Assembly: GCF_030816075.1 (NCBI RefSeq)
Contig: NZ_JAUSXO010000001.1
Location: 2,294,001-2,358,000, forward strand
DNA: 64,000 bases
Origin: Arthrobacter agilis
GTDB taxonomy: Bacteria; Actinomycetota; Actinomycetes; Actinomycetales; Micrococcaceae
Direction: 5' to 3'
Part shown: piece by piece, positions 34,726 to 46,376 of the stretch
Layout: each line of letters starts with the position of its first letter
How positions within the stretch are numbered: position 1 is the stretch's first letter
Notes under the pieces: generated by a model
Told to the model about the DNA's origin: nothing
The model's database searches: none
Seen by the model: only the letters and a program-made list of their open reading frames with translations
Translations under genes and position numbers: made by a program

Positions 34726-36555
34726 TCAGGCTTCCGGCAGCTGGCTCTCGAACATCCGGAAGTAGCGGCCGCGGAGGGCCACCAGCTCCCGGTGCGTGCC
34801 CGATTCGACCACGCGCCCGTCCTCGAGCATGTACACGATGTCGGCCTTCTCGATCGTGGCGAGCCGGTGGCTGATCGCGATGATGGTCCGGGAGCGGTCG
34901 GCGAAGAGCCGGGAGAAGATGCGGTGCTCGGCGAGCGCGTCGATGGCCGACGTCGGCTCGTCCATCACGATGAAGGGCGCATCGCGGTAGAAGTTGCGGG
35001 CCATCGCGAGCCGCTGCCACTGCCCGCCGGACAGGCCGCTGCCCTTGCGTCCGCGCGGGTCCTCCATCCAGTTGCTCACATAGTTGTCGTAGCCGTTGGG
35101 CATCTTCCCGATGAACTCCGCAGCATCGGCGTCCGCCGCCGCCCGCCGCACCCGCTCGTCGTCGCGCGGGCGGTGGACGTCGCCGAAGTAGATGTTGTTG
35201 GCGGCCGTGGCGAACTCGTAGCGCAGAAAGTCCTGGGACATGACGGCGAGGTGCTGGTGCCAGTCGTCGATCCCGATCTCCCGCAGGTCGCGTCCGTCGA
35301 GCAGCACCGCTCCCCGGCTCGGCTGGTACAGACCCGCGAGGACCCGCACCAGCGTCGACTTCCCGGCACCGTTCTCGCCCACGACGGCCACGTGCGTGCC
35401 GCGCTGGAAGGACATCGAGATGCCCTTGAGGACCTCGGCCTCCCCACCGGCGTACGTGAAGTGGATGTCGCGGAGCTCGACGTCGGCGGGTGCCTCCGCC
35501 AGGCGCCCGGGGGCACCGGTGGACAGCGGGAACTCCATGAACTGCTCGTAGTCCTTGAGGTTCGCGAGGTCCTCGTCGATGGAGCTCAGCGAGGAGACGA
35601 GGTTGTTGGCGGTGCTGAGCGCCCGGCTGACGATCTGCTGCACGTAGAGGAACTGGCCCACGGGCTGGGCGCGGGCGATGATCTGCCCCACGATCCACAC
35701 CAGCGACAGCAGTTCGGCGCCGTACTGCAGGGCGTCCGCGAGGAGCTGCTTGGGGATGTACCGCCGCTGGAAGTCCAGGCGCCGCTTCTCGTCGGCGTCG
35801 CGCAGGGTGGAGCGCAGGTCCATGAGGTACCGGACGATCCCGTAGAGGCGCATCTCGGCGATGTTCTGCGGTTTCATCAGGTTGGCCTCGATCATGCGCC
35901 GCTGCCGCCGCGAGTCCACCTGGGTGTTCCAGTGCGCCATCTGCTCGCGGGAGAGCCGGAACTGCAGGTACACGCTGGGGATGATGGCGACGAGGACGAT
36001 CAGCGCGATCCACCAGCTGACCAGCAGCAGCGCGCCGATCGCGAGGACCACGGAGACCAGTTGCGTGAAGATCGCGGCGATGCGGTCGAGGACCCTCGCG
36101 TAGGAGTCGGAGAAGCGGCGGGCCCGGTCGTACAGGTCCACGGTCTCCTTGTCGTCGTACCGCCAGAACTCCAGGGCCAGGAACCGCTCGTACATGCGGT
36201 CCCCCACGATCGCCCCGACCCGGAAGCTCAGGACTTGCTGGATGTAGCGGTCCACGCTGGTGAAGGCGCCCCACAGCAGGCCGAGGACGGCCGTCACGAT
36301 CACGTAGACGATCGCCGACCGCCCGGCGTCCGGGTCACCCGCGTAGGCGGCGGCCAGCGCCGTCGTCGTCAGGGACGCGAAGTACGTGGTGACCAGCGGC
36401 AGGGTCGCGGAGATCAGCGAGCCCGCCACCTTCATGACGACGGCGCCCGGCGACGCCTTCGCGCTGACCACCAGTACCTGCCCGACGGCGCGGGCGTACG
36501 GGCCGAGGCGGAGCTTGCGGCGCGCGGCGACCTCGGGCTGCGGGAGTCCGCTCAT
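34726..36555 (-). CDS. ABC exporter (homodimeric type)
   Basis: The 609-aa protein has an N-terminal exporter membrane domain with about six helices and a C-terminal ATPase. All ATPase motifs are normal: Walker A GENGAGKST, signature LSGGQWQRLAMAR, Walker B FIVMDEPTSAID and H-loop AISHRL. The short motif EFWRYDDKETVDLYDRARR in the first cytoplasmic loop is common in exporters linked to peptide or lipid substrates, but the cargo is unclear. It lies downstream of guaB on the same strand, separated by an imperfect hairpin. Confidence 0.9.
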   Translation of the reverse strand: MSGLPQPEVAARRKLRLGPYARAVGQVLVVSAKASPGAVVMKVAGSLISATLPLVTTYFASLTTTALAAAYAGDPDAGRSAIVYVIVTAVLGLLWGAFTSVDRYIQQVLSFRVGAIVGDRMYERFLALEFWRYDDKETVDLYDRARRFSDSYARVLDRIAAIFTQLVSVVLAIGALLLVSWWIALIVLVAIIPSVYLQFRLSREQMAHWNTQVDSRRQRRMIEANLMKPQNIAEMRLYGIVRYLMDLRSTLRDADEKRRLDFQRRYIPKQLLADALQYGAELLSLVWIVGQIIARAQPVGQFLYVQQIVSRALSTANNLVSSLSSIDEDLANLKDYEQFMEFPLSTGAPGRLAEAPADVELRDIHFTYAGGEAEVLKGISMSFQRGTHVAVVGENGAGKSTLVRVLAGLYQPSRGAVLLDGRDLREIGIDDWHQHLAVMSQDFLRYEFATAANNIYFGDVHRPRDDERVRRAAADADAAEFIGKMPNGYDNYVSNWMEDPRGRKGSGLSGGQWQRLAMARNFYRDAPFIVMDEPTSAIDALAEHRIFSRLFADRSRTIIAISHRLATIEKADIVYMLEDGRVVESGTHRELVALRGRYFRMFESQLPEA

Positions 36556-36560
36556 ACGGC

Positions 36561-36598
36561 ATCAGCCCCCGTCCACGGAGTCCGGGGCGGGGGCCGAT
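36561..36598 (-). terminator. Hairpin after guaB
   Basis: ATCAGCCCCCG and CGGGGGCCGAT pair with one mismatch around a 16-nt loop, about 15 nt after the guaB stop and just before the ABC exporter start. Confidence 0.55.
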
Positions 36599-36612
36599 GC
36601 GACGCGCTGGTG

Positions 36613-38461
<1,849 letters not shown>

Positions 38462-40150
38462 GTGAATAAGAGACCTGCCGTACTGAAAGCACCACGGGAA
38501 CTGGCCGCCGGAGCCATGCGCATCGTCGCGCTCGGAGGCATCGGTGAGATCGGCAGAAACATGACCGTCTTCGAGTTCGAGGGCAAGCTGCTGATCGTGG
38601 ACTGCGGCGTCCTGTTCCCCGAGGAACACCAGCCCGGCGTCAACGTCATCCTCCCGGACTTCTCCTACATCCGCGACCGCCTCGACGACGTCGTCGCCGT
38701 CGTCCTCACGCACGGCCACGAGGACCACATCGGCGCCGTCCCGTACCTCCTCAAGGAGCGGGCGGACATCCCCCTGGTCGGCTCGCGGCTGACGCTCGCC
38801 TTCATCGAGGCCAAGCTGAAGGAACACCGCATCACCCCCAAGACCGTCCAGGTAAAGGAGGGCGACCGCCGGACCATGGGCGGCTTCGACCTCGAGTTCG
38901 TCGCCGTGAACCACTCCATCCCCGACAGCCTCGCCGTCGCCATCCGCACCGCGGCCGGCATGGTGCTGCACACGGGCGACTTCAAGATGGACCAGTTCCC
39001 CCTGGATCGCCGCATCACGGACCTCGCCGCCTTCGCACGCCTCGGCGAGGAGGGCGTGGACCTGTTCCTCACCGACTCCACGAATGCGGACGTCCCCGGC
39101 TTCACCACGTCGGAGAAGGACCTCGCGCCGGCCATCGATGCCGTGTTCCGCACGGCTCCGCGCCGCATCATCGTGTCCAGCTTCGCGAGCCACATCCACC
39201 GCATCCAGCAGATCATCGACACCGCGCACCAGCACCGCCGCAAGGTGGCGTTCGTGGGCCGTTCGATGGTCCGCAACATGACCATCGCGGCGGACCTCGG
39301 CTACCTCAACATCCCGCAGGGCCTGCTCGTGGACTTCAAGAAGCTCGAGCGCAGCGACGACCACAAGGTGGTGCTGATCTGCACGGGTTCGCAGGGCGAG
39401 CCGATGGCGGCCCTTTCCCGCATGGCCAACAAGGACCACGCCATCCGCATCAGCGAGGGTGACACCGTGCTGCTGGCCAGCTCGCTCATCCCGGGCAACG
39501 AGAACGCCATCTACGGGATCATCAACGCGCTCACCGAGATCGGTGCCAACGTGGTCCACAAGGGCAACGCGAAGGTGCACGTCTCCGGCCATGCCAGCGC
39601 CGGCGAGCTCGCCTACTGCTACAACATCGTGAAGCCGCGCAACGTCATGCCGGTGCACGGCGAGTGGCGCCACCTGCGCGCGAACTCGGAGATCGCCGTC
39701 GCGACCGGCGTCGATCCCCGCAACGTCGTGATCGCGCAGGACGGCGTGACCGTCGACCTCGTGCGTGGACGTGCCACCCTCTCGGGCAAGGTGGAGGCGG
39801 GCCTGGTGTTCGTCGACGGCGACAGCGTCGGGGGCATCACCGAGGAGGACCTGCGCGAGCGGCGCCGCCTCGCGGAGGAGGGTGTCGTCACCGTCCTCGC
39901 GATCATCGACCCGGACAACGGGGACATCGTCGAGGCGCCCGAGTTCTTCACCAAGGGCTTCTCCTGCTCCGACGAGGACCTCGACAAGGCGGGCGCCGCC
40001 GTCGAGAAGGCGCTCCGCGATGCGGCGTCCAACCGCCAGGGCGGCCGCCGCCAGGACCCGGAGGACATCATCGAGCGGGCCACGGCCAACTGGATGCGCC
40101 GCTACTACAACCGCCAGCCGGTGGTCACGGCGATCGTCGTCGACGCCTGA
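38462..40150 (+). CDS. rnj: Ribonuclease J
   Basis: RNase J is a metallo-beta-lactamase/beta-CASP ribonuclease with 5'-3' exo- and endonuclease activity in mRNA turnover and rRNA maturation. The metal motif is THGHEDHIGA (H84, H86, D88, H89), followed by NHSIPDSLA, HTGDFKMD and the beta-CASP segments DSTNADVPGFT and SSFASHIHRIQ. The CTD ends in WMRRYYNRQPVVTAIVVDA. The length of 562 aa is standard. The start is GTG, with GAGAGAAA upstream. A strong terminator follows. Confidence 0.95.
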   Translation: MNKRPAVLKAPRELAAGAMRIVALGGIGEIGRNMTVFEFEGKLLIVDCGVLFPEEHQPGVNVILPDFSYIRDRLDDVVAVVLTHGHEDHIGAVPYLLKERADIPLVGSRLTLAFIEAKLKEHRITPKTVQVKEGDRRTMGGFDLEFVAVNHSIPDSLAVAIRTAAGMVLHTGDFKMDQFPLDRRITDLAAFARLGEEGVDLFLTDSTNADVPGFTTSEKDLAPAIDAVFRTAPRRIIVSSFASHIHRIQQIIDTAHQHRRKVAFVGRSMVRNMTIAADLGYLNIPQGLLVDFKKLERSDDHKVVLICTGSQGEPMAALSRMANKDHAIRISEGDTVLLASSLIPGNENAIYGIINALTEIGANVVHKGNAKVHVSGHASAGELAYCYNIVKPRNVMPVHGEWRHLRANSEIAVATGVDPRNVVIAQDGVTVDLVRGRATLSGKVEAGLVFVDGDSVGGITEEDLRERRRLAEEGVVTVLAIIDPDNGDIVEAPEFFTKGFSCSDEDLDKAGAAVEKALRDAASNRQGGRRQDPEDIIERATANWMRRYYNRQPVVTAIVVDA

Positions 40151-40162
40151 TCCCCGAACTGC

Positions 40163-40205
40163 ACGACGAAGCCCCGGTACTCCTGGAGTACCGGGGCTTC
40201 GTCGT
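40163..40205 (+). terminator. Terminator of rnj
   Basis: A perfect 21-bp stem (40163-40183 with 40185-40205) is followed by TTTA. It is the strongest terminator in the window. Confidence 0.9.
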
Positions 40206-40227
40206 TTAGGGGCACGGCCCCGGAACA

Positions 40228-40269
40228 GACAGCAGCACCCCGGCTCCTCGGAGCCGGGGTGCTGCTGTC
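40228..40269 (-). terminator. Terminator of groL
   Basis: A perfect 20-bp stem (40228-40247 with 40250-40269) lies 26 nt after the groL stop and 22 nt from the rnj terminator, a back-to-back pair between convergent genes. Confidence 0.85.
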
Positions 40270-40295
40270 GTGCGGGGGGCCGGAGCCCCTGGGCC

Positions 40296-41924
<1,629 letters not shown>

Positions 41925-41983
41925 TCAGGCTTGGCGAGGAAAAGCCCCGGCCGCTGCGGGCCGGGGCTTCTCCTCAAGGGGTA

Positions 41984-42280
41984 CTACTTGACGACGACGG
42001 CGAGGACGTCGCGGGCGGAGAGGACTAGGTACTCCTGGCCACCGTGCTTCACTTCGGTTCCGCCGTACTTCGAGTAGATGACGACGTCGCCCTCGGCGAC
42101 ATCGACGGGCACGCGGTTGCCGTTGTCGTCGACACGACCCGGTCCGACGGCCACGACTTCGCCCTCCTGGGGCTTCTCCTTGGCCGTGTCCGGGATGACG
42201 AGGCCGGAAGCAGTGGTCTGCTCGGCTTCGAGGGGGCGGACAACGATGCGATCCTCAAGGGGCTTAATAGAGACCGACAC
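41984..42280 (-). CDS. groES: Co-chaperonin GroES
   Basis: This 98-aa protein starts [20 protein letters not shown] and has the mobile loop [35 protein letters not shown] and [18 protein letters not shown], all standard. The start is GTG with AGGAG 7 nt upstream. An in-frame ATG 49 codons upstream covers the CIRCE/promoter region and is excluded. It is the first gene of groES-groL and is controlled by two CIRCE elements. Confidence 0.97.
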   Translation of the reverse strand: MSVSIKPLEDRIVVRPLEAEQTTASGLVIPDTAKEKPQEGEVVAVGPGRVDDNGNRVPVDVAEGDVVIYSKYGGTEVKHGGQEYLVLSARDVLAVVVK

Positions 42281-42374
42281 TCGGGCTCTCCTTTGCGTTC
42301 GATACCAATGGAATGGGGGCCGTCGGGCTGGGCGTGAACCGTCGTCGCGGTGCCGGCGAACGCTTCCCTCGGGA

Positions 42375-42401
42375 TTAGCACCCGCAGTGAGCGAGTGCCA
42401 A
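42375..42401 (-). promoter_or_regulatory. CIRCE element 1 (HrcA operator)
   Basis: TTAGCACCC-N9-GAGTGCCAA matches the consensus TTAGCACTC-N9-GAGTGCTAA at 16 of 18 positions. It lies directly after the groES -10 and covers the expected transcription start. Confidence 0.9.
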
Positions 42402-42406
42402 CTCCG

Positions 42407-42435
42407 ACTGTATGCAAGCGCTGGCACTCGGTCAA
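42407..42435 (-). promoter_or_regulatory. groES promoter
   Basis: TTGACC (42435-42430) and TACAGT (42412-42407) on the minus strand are 17 nt apart. The -35 hexamer lies inside the spacer of CIRCE 2. Confidence 0.75.
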
Positions 42436-42447
42436 GGTGAGTGCCAG
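42421..42447 (-). promoter_or_regulatory. CIRCE element 2 (HrcA operator)
   Basis: CTGGCACTC-N9-GAGTGCCAG is a perfect 9-bp inverted repeat with the CIRCE core GCACTC/GAGTGC. It overlaps the groES -35, so HrcA would block polymerase at both ends of the promoter. Confidence 0.9.
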
Positions 42448-42517
42448 CGTTGACGGCTCAACGGTGGCGGCCCACCGTCCGACCGGACGCACTTCGTCGC
42501 AATAGGACACGTTCCAG

Positions 42518-42547
42518 TTGCGTAATTCCCGCACGGCCCTCTACATT
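42518..42547 (+). promoter_or_regulatory. Promoter of the siderophore-iron operon
   Basis: TTGCGT (42518-42523) and TACATT (42542-42547) are 18 nt apart. The DtxR-like box begins 5 nt later. Confidence 0.5.
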
Positions 42548-42551
42548 CGAG

Positions 42552-42571
42552 AGAGGTAAGGCATTCCTTAC
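42552..42571 (+). promoter_or_regulatory. DtxR/IdeR-like iron box
   Basis: AGAGGTAAGGCATTCCTTA matches the box TTAGGTAAGGCTAACCTAA at 13 of 19 positions, with the perfect inverted repeat GTAAGG-CATT-CCTTAC. It covers the expected transcription start of the iron transporter operon. Confidence 0.6.
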
Positions 42572-42621
42572 TTCCGCGACGTCCGGCCCGCCCGGCCCCT
42601 TCCCTCCACGGAGTCCACCCC

Positions 42622-43566
42622 ATGGCACACCTGCGCCTCGCCGTCCTTTCCGCAGCCGCTGCGGCCACCCTCGCCCTGACGGCGTGCGGTGGCTCCTCCG
42701 AGGCGGCCGACGAGCCGGCGGCGGCCTCGACCGTCCCGGTCGAGCACGCGCAGGGGACCACCGAGGTGCCGGTCGATCCCGAGACGGTGTTCACCTTCGA
42801 CCTCGGCGCCCTCGATACCCTGGACGCGCTCGGCGTGGACGTGGCCGGCGTCCCGCAGGGGACCCTGCCCCAGCAGCTCTCCGCCTACGAGGGCGGTGAC
42901 ACCACGAACATCGGCTCCATGAAGGAACCGGACTTCGAGGCGATCGCCGCCGCCGCCCCCGACCTGATCATCATCTCGGGCCGTGTCGCCGATTCGTACG
43001 ACGAGCTCTCGGACATCGCGCCGACCATCGATCTGAGCGTCGATGCAGCGGACCCGATGGCGAGCTTCCGGGAGCACACCGCATCACTCGGCCGGATCTT
43101 CGGCGCCGAGGACGAGGTCGCCGACCGGCTGGCCGCGCTCGACGCGAAGATCGCCGGAACGAAGGACACCGCCGCTTCCGCGGGCAACGGCCTCGTCCTG
43201 ATGACCAGCGCAGGCGAGGTCACCGCGTACGGCGCCGGATCACGGTTCGGCCTGATCCACGACGTGCTCGGCGTCGAGCCCGCCGCCGCGGTCAGGAACG
43301 AGGGCACGCACGGCGAGGCGGTCTCCTTCGAATACATCGCCGAGGTCAACCCGGCCCATCTCTTCGTGATCGACCGGGACGCCGCCGTCGGTGAGGCCGG
43401 CGCCGCCGGCTCCGCCGTCCTGGACAACGAGCTCGTCAACGGCACGGACGCCGCGAAGAACGACGACGTCACCTACCTCGACTCCGCGAGCTGGTACCTC
43501 ATCGGGTACGGCCTCGACAACCTCGACGCCATGGTCTCCGCAGTCGACGAGGCCCTCGCGGCCTGA
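42622..43566 (+). CDS. Siderophore ABC transporter substrate-binding lipoprotein
   Basis: The 314-aa FeuA/FhuD-type (class III) binding protein has a signal peptide with lipobox ALTAC (C22). Mature features are VPVDPETVFTFDLGALDTLDALGV, EPDFEAIAAAAPDLIIISGR, GEVTAYGAGSRFGLIHDVLG and the pocket region near YLDSASWYLIGYGLDN. It fits catecholate or petrobactin-type siderophore binders (YclQ/FatB-like) but the ligand is not visible. It is first in the operon, behind an iron box. Confidence 0.92.
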   Translation: MAHLRLAVLSAAAAATLALTACGGSSEAADEPAAASTVPVEHAQGTTEVPVDPETVFTFDLGALDTLDALGVDVAGVPQGTLPQQLSAYEGGDTTNIGSMKEPDFEAIAAAAPDLIIISGRVADSYDELSDIAPTIDLSVDAADPMASFREHTASLGRIFGAEDEVADRLAALDAKIAGTKDTAASAGNGLVLMTSAGEVTAYGAGSRFGLIHDVLGVEPAAAVRNEGTHGEAVSFEYIAEVNPAHLFVIDRDAAVGEAGAAGSAVLDNELVNGTDAAKNDDVTYLDSASWYLIGYGLDNLDAMVSAVDEALAA

Positions 43567-43598
43567 ACCGCCGCGCCGCTCCGGCGGTAGGCGCCCCC

Positions 43599-44612
43599 AT
43601 GGCAGCACTCTCCCTCCGGCCGCAGCGGCCGGCGCAGCAGCACGGCTCCACCCGGCCACCGGCCCTCTGGGCAGCGGGCGCAGCGGTGCTGCTGCTCGCC
43701 CTCGTCAGCCTGTTCGTGGGCGTCGCGGCGGTCTCCCCCGCCGACCTGCTCGAGGGCGACGCCGGCGTGTGGCAGACGTTCCTCGTGAGCCGGGTGCCGC
43801 GCACGCTCGCGGTCCTCCTGGCCGGCGTGGCCCTCAGCGTCGCCGGGTTCGTCCTGCAGCTCATGGCCCGTAACCGGTTCGTGGAACCCTCCACCGTCGG
43901 CACGGTGGAATCGGCCACCGCAGGGATCCTGGTCGCCACGCTGCTCCTGCCCGCCGCCCCGATCGTCGCGAAGATGGGGATCGCCGCCGTCTTCGCCATG
44001 GCCGGCACGGCGCTCTTCCTGTCCGTCCTGCGCCGGATCCCGCTGCGGAACACGCTGATCGTCCCGCTCGTGGGCATCATGCTCGGCGGGGTCATCGCGG
44101 CGGTGACGACGTTCTTCGCATACCGCTTCGACCTGCTGCAGACGCTCAACACCTGGATGATCGGTGACTTCTCCGGGCTGGTCCGCGGCCGCTACGAACT
44201 GCTGTGGATCGTCGCCGCCCTCGCCGTCGTCGGCTACGTGTGCGCCGACCGGTTCACCGTGGCCGGCATGGGTGAGGAGTTCACCACCAACCTCGGCCTG
44301 GACTACCGGCGGACCATGAACCTCGGCCTCGTGCTGGTGAGCCTCATCAGCGCCGTCGTGGTGGTGGTCGTGGGAGCCGTCCCCTTCCTCGGCCTGATCG
44401 TGCCCAACCTCGTGTCCCTGCTCATCGGCGACAACGTGCGCCGCGCCGTCCCCTGGATCGCCGTGTTCGGCGCAGGATTCCTGCTGGCCTGCGACATCCT
44501 CGGCCGGATCATCCGCTTCCCCTACGAGGTGCCGGTCGGCGTGATCGTCTCCGTGGCCGGCAGCGCCCTGTTCATCACCCTGCTCGTACGGAGGACCGCC
44601 GGTGCGCGCTAG
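43599..44612 (+). CDS. Iron-siderophore ABC transporter permease (FecCD family, first)
   Basis: The 337-aa FecCD-type permease has about nine membrane helices. SRVPRTLAVLLAGVALSVAGFVLQLMARNRFVEPSTVGT is the usual family region, and the C-terminal VVVGAVPFLGLIVPNLVSLLIG carries the coupling loop to the ATPase. The start ATG is 32 nt after the binding-protein stop. Its end overlaps the second permease by 11 nt. Confidence 0.93.
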   Translation: MAALSLRPQRPAQQHGSTRPPALWAAGAAVLLLALVSLFVGVAAVSPADLLEGDAGVWQTFLVSRVPRTLAVLLAGVALSVAGFVLQLMARNRFVEPSTVGTVESATAGILVATLLLPAAPIVAKMGIAAVFAMAGTALFLSVLRRIPLRNTLIVPLVGIMLGGVIAAVTTFFAYRFDLLQTLNTWMIGDFSGLVRGRYELLWIVAALAVVGYVCADRFTVAGMGEEFTTNLGLDYRRTMNLGLVLVSLISAVVVVVVGAVPFLGLIVPNLVSLLIGDNVRRAVPWIAVFGAGFLLACDILGRIIRFPYEVPVGVIVSVAGSALFITLLVRRTAGAR

Positions 44613-45615
44613 GACCAGCCCCCTTCCCACCGCCGTCGTGCAGTCCGGCCGGACGCCGCTGAGGACGCTCCCGCCCCGCGCCTGGCTCGCGGTGCTCGGC
44701 GTCACCGCCGCCGCGCTCGTCGCGGCGTTCCTGCTCGTCGACCTGCAGGGCAACCTGGCGTACGTGCTCCCGCGGCGCCTGAACCGGGTCGGCGCCATGG
44801 TGCTGGTCGCCGTCGCCGTCGGGGTGTCCACCGTGCTCTTCCAGACGGTGACCGGCAACCGGATCCTCACGCCGTCCATCATGGGGCTGGACGCGCTCTA
44901 CATCCTCATCCAGACCGTCCTGGCGTTCGCCCTCGGTGCCCGGACCCTCCTCACCCTCGGAGCGCCGGTCCGCTTCATCGTCGAGGTCGCGCTCCTGGTC
45001 GGCTTCTCCTGGCTGCTGTACCGGTGGCTCTTCACGGGCGGCGGGCGGAGCCTGCACCTGCTGCTGCTGGTCGGGATCGTGTTCGGTGTCTTCTTCCGCG
45101 GCGTCTCGTCCCTGCTCCAGCGCCTCATGGACCCGAGCGAGTACATCATCCTGCAGGACCTGTTCTTCGCGAGCTTCAACCGCGTGGATCCGACGCTGCT
45201 GCTGATCTCCGCCGTCGCCGTCCTGGGACTGTGCGTGCCCGCCTGGCGCCTGCGGCACCGCCTCGATGTCCTGGCCCTCGGCCGGGACACCGCGGTCGGG
45301 CTCGGCGTGGACCACCGGCGCACCGTGACGCTGGTCCTGGTGATCTGCTCGGTGCTGGTCGCCGTCTCCACGGCCCTCGTGGGGCCCGCCACCTTCTTCG
45401 GCCTGCTCGTCTCGGCCCTCGCGTACCAGCTGTGCAACCACTTCCGGCACGCCGTCGTGTTGCCCGTCGCCGTCCTGCTCGGCGTGATCGCACTCGTGGG
45501 CGGACAGCTCGTCCTGGAGCAGGTCTTCGCGTTCGACACAGCACTCAGCATCGTCATCGAGTTCACCGGTGGCCTCGTCTTCATCGCCCTCCTCCTGAAA
45601 GGCCGCATCCGGTGA
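44602..45615 (+). CDS. Iron-siderophore ABC transporter permease (FecCD family, second)
   Basis: This 337-aa paralogue of the previous permease has LPRRLNRVGAMVLVAVAVGVSTVLFQTVTGNRILTPSIMG in place of the first permease's motif and VGPATFFGLLVSALAYQL near the C-terminus. The two together should form the heterodimeric channel. The start is GTG, inside the end of the first permease gene. Its own stop overlaps the ATPase start as GTGA. Confidence 0.93.
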   Translation: MRARTSPLPTAVVQSGRTPLRTLPPRAWLAVLGVTAAALVAAFLLVDLQGNLAYVLPRRLNRVGAMVLVAVAVGVSTVLFQTVTGNRILTPSIMGLDALYILIQTVLAFALGARTLLTLGAPVRFIVEVALLVGFSWLLYRWLFTGGGRSLHLLLLVGIVFGVFFRGVSSLLQRLMDPSEYIILQDLFFASFNRVDPTLLLISAVAVLGLCVPAWRLRHRLDVLALGRDTAVGLGVDHRRTVTLVLVICSVLVAVSTALVGPATFFGLLVSALAYQLCNHFRHAVVLPVAVLLGVIALVGGQLVLEQVFAFDTALSIVIEFTGGLVFIALLLKGRIR

Positions 45616-46367
45616 TCACCGTCAGCCATGCCACCAAGCGCTACGGGACCGCCACGGTGGTGGACGACGTCAGCTGCACGATCCGGGGCGGCGTCACCTC
45701 GATCATCGGTCCGAACGGCGCCGGCAAGTCCACCCTGCTGTCCATGATGAGCCGGCTCCTGCCGCTCGACGCCGGCCGCGTGGAGGTGGACGGGCTGGAC
45801 GTCAGCACGACGCCGGGGATGCAGCTCGCCCGGACGCTGTCGATCCTGCGGCAGGAGAACCAGCTGACGGTCCGTCTGTCGGTGCGCGATCTCGTCGGGT
45901 TCGGCCGGTTCCCGCACAACAACGGCCGCCCCACCACGGCGGACCGCGAGCACATCGAGCGCGCGCTCGACTACCTGGACCTGACCGCCCTCGCCGACCG
46001 CTTCGTCGACGAACTCTCGGGAGGCCAGCGCCAGCGCGCGTTCATCGCGATGGTCCTCGCGCAGGACACCGAGCACATCCTGCTGGACGAGCCGCTCAAC
46101 AACCTGGACATGAAGCACTCCGTGGACATGATGCGCCTGCTCCGCCGGCTCGCCGACGACCTCGGGAAGACCGTGGTGCTCGTGATCCACGACATCAACT
46201 TCGCGTCCTGCTACTCGGACACGATCCTGGCGCTGCGCGACGGCGCACTCATCCAGCAGGGCCCCCCGGAGGAGATCATGACGCCGGCCGTGCTCCACCG
46301 CGTGTACGACGTGGAGATCCAGGTGGAGCAGATCCGCGGCAACAGGATCGGCGTGTACTTCGCCTAG
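45612..46367 (+). CDS. Iron-siderophore ABC transporter ATPase
   Basis: The 251-aa FepC/FhuC-type ATPase has Walker A GPNGAGKST, signature LSGGQRQRAFIAMVLAQ, Walker B HILLDEPLNNLD and H-loop VIHDINFA. GFGRFPHNNGRPT in the helical domain is typical of YclP/FatE-like proteins. The start is GTG in the 4-nt overlap with the permease. The next gene begins 10 nt after the stop but seems to have its own promoter. Confidence 0.95.
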   Translation: MITVSHATKRYGTATVVDDVSCTIRGGVTSIIGPNGAGKSTLLSMMSRLLPLDAGRVEVDGLDVSTTPGMQLARTLSILRQENQLTVRLSVRDLVGFGRFPHNNGRPTTADREHIERALDYLDLTALADRFVDELSGGQRQRAFIAMVLAQDTEHILLDEPLNNLDMKHSVDMMRLLRRLADDLGKTVVLVIHDINFASCYSDTILALRDGALIQQGPPEEIMTPAVLHRVYDVEIQVEQIRGNRIGVYFA

Positions 46368-46370
46368 GCT
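46365..46370 (+). promoter_or_regulatory. -10 element of the THUMP-like methyltransferase gene (TAGGCT, 6 nt before ATG)
   Basis: TAGGCT includes the stop codon of the iron ATPase gene and ends 6 nt before the next ATG. The downstream gene can therefore be transcribed independently of the iron operon. Confidence 0.45.
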
Positions 46371-46376
46371 GGCTGC

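Larger units (their letters stand above)
42281..42621. other. 341-nt regulatory region between groES and the iron operon
   Basis: This divergent region contains the two CIRCE elements and heat-shock promoter on the groES side and a DtxR-like promoter on the iron-transporter side. The features are listed separately. The sequence between 42448 and 42517 shows nothing else. Confidence 0.8.

Noticed and set aside
42281-42427. GroES with a 49-residue N-terminal extension
   Set aside because: The extension would translate the CIRCE elements and promoter. The GTG with AGGAG gives the standard protein.
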